From assembly GCA_033961575.1 (NCBI GenBank), contig CM066730.1, forward strand, positions 137,605,523 through 137,669,522: a stretch of 64,000 nucleotides of DNA, written 5' to 3'. A model generated the notes under the pieces. The model searched no databases, was not told the origin of the DNA, and saw only the letters and a list, made by a program, of their open reading frames with translations. This DNA comes from Aselliscus stoliczkanus (lineage: Eukaryota; Chordata; Mammalia; Chiroptera; Hipposideridae). Shown one piece after another: positions 58,707 through 64,000 of this stretch. The position numbers and the translations under genes are program-made. How positions within the stretch are numbered: the stretch's first letter is position 1; every line of letters starts with the position of its first letter.

Positions 58707-59050
58707 CGTTTCTTTAGGGCTGCTGTCACATATGACCACAAACTAGGTGGCTTAAAATAATAGGAATTTATTCTCTCTCAGTCCTAGAAGTCTGAAATCA
58801 ATCATGTCAGCAGTGCCATGTTCCCTCTGAAGGCTCTAAACAAGAGTCCTCCCTTGCTTTTCCATCTTTGGGTGGCCCCAGACAATCTTTGGTTTGTGTC
58901 TGCATAACTCCAAATCCTGCCTCCAACTTCACATCGCCTTCCTCTCCCTGTGTCTCTTTTGTGTCTCTATTTCTAAAATCACCTCTCCTTTTTCATATAA
59001 AGGCTCTTCAGTGGATTTAACATCCACCTAGTCTTCCACTAATTGAGACC
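58707..59050 (-). mobile_element. MLT1-type MaLR LTR
   Basis: CGTTTCTTTAGGGCTGCTGT, CACAAACTAGGTGGCTTAAA and AGTCCTAGAAGTCTGAAATC in antisense MLT1 order; the far end is diverged. Confidence 0.8.
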
Positions 59051-59329
59051 AAGCTTGGAGCTGGAACTGGGGGGCCATTCTTACCAAACCACAGCACTGG
59101 GCTGGAGAAGGTGTGGTCCAAACAAAGCAAAATATAATTGTTGTCACTATAAGGGGGTAATAAAGGAGCAGTACCAGAGAAGGAAGGAATGCTGGGGAAA
59201 AAAAAATCAGCTCATCACAGGCATGCCCCAGAAGGCCCTTTAGTTCTGTGAGTACTTAACCTGCTTGTCTTCACTTTTCATCCTGGGTCAGCTAGGCTGT
59301 CTTGTCATCTATTGCTTGAATACATCAAA

Positions 59330-59765
59330 AACTCCTCTCTCAAGATATTTGGCCTTGCCATAGCTTTTTCCTGGAATGCTCTTTCCCCATACATGTGCAT
59401 GGCTTTCTCCTGTTTCTCCACTCATGGCTCTATTTATCAATTGATTGATGGTTTTTAATTAATTGATTTTTAATTTTTTAAGATTTTTATTAAAATATAG
59501 TTAAATGTCACTTCAGAGAGGCCTTTGGCAAATTCCCTGTCTAAAATAGCAACTGCCATTACTATCTTTGCCCATAATTGGCTTTAGTTGTGTTTATATT
59601 AGAGCATTTATCACTACTTGATATTATTTTGTGTATCTATTTGTTTTGCCATCCCCAATGGAAAGAGAAGATTCTATCTTGTTCACTGTTGTATCATACT
59701 GCCTAGAACAGTGCCTAGCATATAGTAAACACTTAACAAATGATTGTGCGATGAGTGAATGAGTC
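59330..59765 (+). mobile_element. LINE-2 3' half
   Basis: TTTTTCCTGGAATGCTCTTT, AAATGTCACTTCAGAGAGGC, AGAACAGTGCCTAGCATATA in sense L2 order. Confidence 0.85.
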
Positions 59766-59950
59766 AGAATCCCAGACCTAACCCTACCTCTGTTGTCATA
59801 AGCAAGTAACTGAAACTTTCATTGCCTCAGTTTCCTCATCTGTCAAATGGAGATAGTTTCTACCTCACAGGGTTATTCTTTAGATCAAATAAGAAAACAC
59901 GTGGGAAATGTCTGGCATATATAGATATTTAACACAAAGGCTTCAGTCAG
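59766..59950 (-). repeat. MIR SINE fossil
   Basis: CATTGCCTCAGTTTCCTCAT, CACAGGGTTATTCTTTAGAT in antisense MIR order. Confidence 0.85.
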
Positions 59951-60699
59951 TAGGTCCAATGAGGCCAGAAGCCATTATTTGAATGTTATCTATCCTGACT
60001 TCACTTTAGAATTACCTAGGGAATTCTTTAGAAATTCTGAGCTAGGGTCTTACCCCTAGAGATTCTGATTTAATTGGCCTGGTGTGACACCTAGGCATTG
60101 GCAACTTTTAAAGCTTCCCAGGTGGGAGCATACTAGAGGCCAGCACTGAAGACCACTGATTTCAAGTCATTAGTGAGGGAAGGGGGGACACGGGGATGGG
60201 AGCGCCAGCTGTGTAGCTATCAGAATCCACTGGAAGCCCTGTAAAACCTTGCCCTTCCAACACCTGGAAATCTCTAGAAGCCAGCTTGGCTTATTTCCTC
60301 CAGTACATATCCTCAACTGGCAGACTAGACAGATGGTTATTATTTATCCTTCCTGCTGTGTTAGAAAGAAAGAAAAAAATGGCTCTGCCTTGGGGTTTCT
60401 CAAATAATTTTTACATGTGCAAATCATTACCTTTTTATTTGCTTATAGGTATTAGGAGGGAGACAGGGAAGCTTTTAAGAGACCAGAGAGACTAGTGTGT
60501 ATTTTCTCCTAATGGATCTTTTAGAAGTACAAACAGTAGAGAGAGACTGGACTGGGACAAAGTCTACATTCTAGATCTGATACTAAAGCGGGTAATGCAT
60601 GTGATCAGTGCCCAGAAAAATGTCTGGTACTTCGTAATTAATGTTAAGTCCTCTTCTCTGGAGAAACTAGATTTGCTTAAGGTCTTTAAATAATAATAA

Positions 60700-60930
60700 C
60701 ACACACAAAAAGTACTGGTATGGAGTATCTTCCCTGTGTTAAGTATGTTGTGTAGGTAATTAAAATCTCCACATCACTGCAAATTGCTTGTATCATCCCC
60801 TTTTCACAAGCTAACAAAATTAAGATCAGAAAGCTTGCATCTGTAAAGGGAAGAATCGGGATTAGAGTTCAGATCTGACACCAAAAGGCACCTTTCTGCA
60901 CTATGCTATATATTGTTGCTAGAATCCCTT
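60700..60930 (+). repeat. MIR SINE fossil
   Basis: CCCTGTGTTAAGTATGTTGT and CGGGATTAGAGTTCAGATCT. Confidence 0.65.
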
Positions 60931-61499
60931 TAATACTCCAACTCTATGATTCAGAGTAATTTGAACCTTTTTTCATTTGCAGGTAACAGAAAGCTTTTCT
61001 TTCACATACTGAGTAAAATAAGCAGGGGTCAATGCTACTAGGTGGTGATGGGTTCCCATGACAACATAAATTTTCAGCAGATTAGATTCGAGCTGCCTGG
61101 AAGGGGCTGCCCTAATTTGCTGTCATCACGATCCTCATTAAGCATCTACTAAGTTTTACTTTATGTAGCATGAGTTAGGTATGGGAGGATAAAGAAATAC
61201 AAAGAAAACTCCTTCTCTCCTAGGTCCTGAAAAGGAATGGAATTACAGAACAGAACTATAGTCAGTGATTTTATTTCCCAAACTCCAAGTTGGAGCACAT
61301 GGTTATTCATTTAGTCAATAAGCATGCATTGAGTACTTATTCTAATACTAGGGTGATGGGGTTTCATTAAACATAATGAAATCACATTGCTTTCTCCATC
61401 AAGAAACTGAGGAAGAAGATTCATAATGATTCAGAGGTGCAGTGTTAAAAGTCTAACAAATGGTTTTTTAATCTGATAGGTGAATTCGTTTATAGAAAC

Positions 61500-61763
61500 A
61501 TCCTTACATAGATAACTCTGTTAGTTAACATTTATGGAGCACTTGTTATGCTCCAGGTATTTGCTTTACAGCTTCTAGTCCATTTAATCTTCACAATAAC
61601 CTATAGATGGTATTATTCCCATTTCAGAGAAGTGGAAACTGAGACACAAAGAGCACAAGTAACTTGTCCAAGGTCATGCAGCTAATAGAGAAAGGGGCCA
61701 GGACTCAAACCCAAGGCATCTGGCTTCAGAGCCTCTACTCTCCACTAGGTTACACTGCTGCCC
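61500..61763 (+). repeat. MIR SINE fossil, near full length
   Basis: TAACATTTATGGAGCACTTG, AAGTGGAAACTGAGACACAA, ACTTGTCCAAGGTCATGCAG, GGTTACACTGCTGCC. The best preserved MIR in the window. Confidence 0.95.
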
Positions 61764-62384
61764 CTACCTTTTGTTTACAATGTAGTGATTGAACCATTTT
61801 TACTGAAAATAGTGAAACTCAACTCAAAAGCAGTATGTATTTATTAATGGCATATTTGAATTATGCACTAAATATTGAAGCTGAAATGCCCAGAAATCTA
61901 TGCTGTGTGGTCGTAACACAGAGTTGTGAAATAAATGAATACGTAGTCAAGTCTGATGGAAAGTCCTGAGTGATGAACGAGGGATACCCACAATAAGCCT
62001 TAGAGGACTTCAGCAGAGGGTCTTCATGTCTTTTTCCTGCATCCTAAGGATATTTCTTCTATCCATGAAGGTAGCCGACTGAGCAGGTCATACCTGGACA
62101 GTAGAACCCAAGGTTAGGGATGCTGTTCAAACCTCTCCCCACACAGGACCTCTGACCATTAAAAGGAGCAAGGAAGGGAGAAGACAAAGGATTCACCTGA
62201 TCCTTCAGGCACACACTTGTGCGGAGAGAGGGGCAGAAGTGCCTGCTTCTCTGTGAAGAAGCAGAACCCCCGGAAGAGACCCCTTCCCACTCCTCAGCCC
62301 TCCTGATTCAGGGCTGTTTTACAGGCTGTTATCTCTGCTTATCTGGAGCTTTCTGCTCCATGTGTATCCCCACCATCACCTTTT

Positions 62385-62660
62385 CCTAGAAACTCCTATT
62401 CATAGGTCCCCAGGTTAAGTATCACTTCCTCCAAGTAGCCTTTTCTGATCCTCCACCACTCCCACACATTCCCCAAAATACGTCTATTTTTACACTTTCC
62501 TTTCTTGTGTTTATGGTAATTTATAATTAAATGACAATTTCGGTAATTATTTAGCATCTGCCTATCATTCCACCAGGAACGAATCAGCGCTTTCTTACCC
62601 ATTGGTATATCCCCACAACCTAACATGGTGCCAGCCATGCAGCAGAGCCTCCACATTTTC
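62385..62660 (+). mobile_element. LINE-2 3' end
   Basis: TATCACTTCCTCCAAGTAGC, TATATCCCCACAACCTAACA in sense L2 order. Confidence 0.75.
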
Positions 62661-62736
62661 TTTGCCTGGGTGTATGTGTATATGTATGAAAATGAGAGAC
62701 CAAACTAAACCCTTCCACTTTTTCCTTCTTGGCCAG

Positions 62737-62816
62737 AAAGGAAAGGAGAGAAAACTTCTGACACTCCATTGCAGCCTGAAGTTCCTGAGCTGTCTCAAGG
62801 CATAACTGAACATATG
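62737..62816 (+). CDS. C1orf87: C1orf87 coding exon 9 (residues 406-432)
   Basis: 80 bases, completing codon 406 and ending in phase 0 before the donor GTATGC. It encodes (E)RKGEKTSDTPLQPEVPELSQ then GITEHM. The P-E-V-P-E-L-S-Q and T-E-H-M words align with human P-E-V-P-E-M-S-Q and T-E-H-M as I recall them; the start of the exon is more diverged. It is a proline- and glutamate-rich linker. The reading frame continues in exons beyond the window, so this is not the C-terminus. Confidence 0.88.
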
Positions 62817-63229
62817 GTATGCACCTGGGCATCTAGAGTTTGGGGAAGGGCCGCATCCATGCTTTGCCTTCTATTCTCTGATGTTGGGTGGGGTCCTCTT
62901 TGATGTCCACTCAGTGCCTTGATGTCAGACTGTCTTTGACTTTGAGACTTTCCCCCATCAGAGAAGGGAGGCAGCAGAACTCCTAGGGTGTGGGTTGGCT
63001 CCTGTCCTCACTGGTATGCATGCTGAGATCTCTCAGCTCCACTTAGTGATGAGCTTGCCACCGGCCCCAAGACTGAACTTGTAGCATGTATACAGGTGTC
63101 CTTCCAAAGCCTGTGACCAATTTACCAGCTGCCATCAAAATAAAGGGTGGTTAGGAGACCTATTTTAACATCTTAAATCCAGCTTCCAGAAACTGAAGGT
63201 GAACTTTTCCCCAAACATCACATTTTAAA

Positions 63230-63640
63230 ATATAATAGTCTGTTTGATTTAAAAAAAAAAAATCTGGCAAGCAGTTAAAATCTGTTTTAATATTCCCAGC
63301 ACTTAGCCAGGAGACGATGCAGACAGAATTGAAAACCAGCCTGAGTTTTTCTGTTGTTGTTTTTTAAATGCCCGGATTAGAACATAATTCATCTTAAAAT
63401 GACGGGAGGCCTCTTCATACACTTCACACTTTGAAATATTTTAGAAAATAGTATCCCTTTTGGCAAGCCACTTGCCATGCAAGAAACAACAGCAAATGCT
63501 TTTCTCCTTGAGTGTTAAGTCTGTTGTGAATAAGATTATAAAAAATATACTTTGCTCTTTTATTTTGCCTCTTGTTTGAGGATTTCACTGCATCTCTGCA
63601 ATAATTGATTCTTCTCCCATTCCTGTATAAGCGGCGTTCA
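63230..63640. other. Repeat-poor block, possible conserved non-coding element
   Basis: AT-rich with no recognised repeat. Includes a TTGGCAAGCCA word resembling a compressed NFI site and several TAAT cores. Weak evidence. Confidence 0.2.
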
Positions 63641-63714
63641 TTGTCCCACTTTTTAGAAAGGGAAACTGAAGCAAAGGTTTGGTAAAGTAACTTTCGTATT
63701 GTCCCAGAGAAAAA

Positions 63715-64000
63715 TCATTCACTCATTCACTTATTCACTCAGTAAACAAGTCTTGAGAACCAACTATGTGCCACACACTAACCAGACCTTGAAGATACAC
63801 ACATGACTATCTCACAGGCCCAGTCTCCAGAGCTGTTAGAGGAGAGAGTTACTCTAACAGACAATTACAATATCCTGTAGTAAGTGCTGTGATGGATAAA
63901 GGGGCAATGAACAACCACCCTTCACCTAACCTGGGGCTGTCAAGGAAGGCTTCCCACATGAAGCGAAATATGATTGGTGCCTTGAAGGATGAGTAGGAGC
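63715..64000 (-). mobile_element. LINE-2 3' end, antisense, running off the window
   Basis: CACTCATTCACTTATTCACT, AGAACCAACTATGTGCCACA, TGCCTTGAAGGATGAGTAGG in antisense L2 order. Confidence 0.8.

Larger units (their letters stand above)
57806..62736 (+). other. C1orf87: Intron 8 (4.9 kb) and its contents
   Basis: Contents: (TA)n (58180-58220), an MLT1 LTR on the minus strand (58707-59050), L2 (59330-59765), MIRs (59750-59950 minus, 60700-60930 plus, 61500-61763 plus) and L2 (62385-62660). 59960-60690 and 61770-62380 are unassigned. The acceptor tract is CTTTTTCCTTCTTGGCCAG. Confidence 0.9.
5101..64000 (+). other. C1orf87: C1orf87 gene, 5' part (promoter to intron 9)
   Basis: Gene-level entry. 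Nine coding exons on the + strand join in compatible phases into 432 codons without a stop, starting M-S-S-V-W-K-A-P. The translation follows the human C1orf87 protein as I remember it along its whole length, for example LLALVRREL, LQLPTVKILCQRF, LNLSFRKEDRSFSG and ICGKHGLYLTLSLLETLL. The human protein is about 546 residues and is also called carcinoma-related EF-hand protein; its biochemical role is not established. The missing C-terminal part, which in human carries the last EF-hand-like region, lies beyond position 64000. No frameshift or stop is seen, so the gene looks functional. It spans at least 58 kb because introns 1, 2 and 7 are each 10 kb or more. Assignment is from remembered homology plus splice consistency, not from an alignment. 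Confidence 0.93.
62817..64000 (+). other. C1orf87: Start of intron 9 (continues past the window)
   Basis: Begins GTATGC. 63230-63640 is AT-rich and repeat-poor; 63715-64000 is antisense L2. No further C1orf87 exon is visible before the right edge. Confidence 0.85.

Overview
This window is mammalian nuclear DNA. It shows AT-rich, repeat-laden sequence, GT-AG split exons, and abundant MIR, LINE-2, LINE-1 and MaLR fossils. The only protein-coding gene I can support is the 5' three quarters of C1orf87 (carcinoma-related EF-hand protein) on the + strand. Five lineage-specific tRNA-like SINEs (three long composite, two short) have a 3' half resembling what I remember of SINEs from yinpterochiropteran bats. 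With a mariner relic, they make a bat of that group my best guess for the source. That guess rests on memory of repeat families, not on a search.

Layout. 1-5080 is intergenic: a (GA)n tract, MIRs, an MLT1-like LTR, a mariner transposase relic inside a MIR, an L1 3' end and a composite SINE. 5100-5321 is GC-richer, has two CCAAT boxes in opposite orientations and ends in a good splice donor; I read it as the promoter and non-coding first exon. Nine coding exons follow at 6311-6420, 22472-22706, 33204-33332, 33865-34128, 35893-36014, 39657-39849, 46523-46620, 57741-57805 and 62737-62816. All splice phases agree and give 432 codons with no stop. The remaining C-terminal part (roughly 115-120 residues in the human protein as I recall it) lies beyond the right edge.

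Introns make up nearly everything else. They hold repeats, microsatellites, a solo class II ERV LTR with a 6-bp target duplication nested in a DNA transposon, two further LTR types and a few repeat-poor blocks that could be conserved non-coding elements.

The most unusual observations are these. (1) A perfect 148-bp copy of the intron 4/exon 5 junction, with its acceptor and the first 54 coding bases, sits 660 bp upstream of the real exon inside a (TA)n tract. (2) At coding exons 3 and 6 the expected acceptor dinucleotide appears to be lost and an in-frame neighbouring AG used instead. (3) There is a long/short SINE pair sharing the same 5' unit, with a variable-repeat core in the long form. 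I see no new enzyme, defence or mobile system beyond these.
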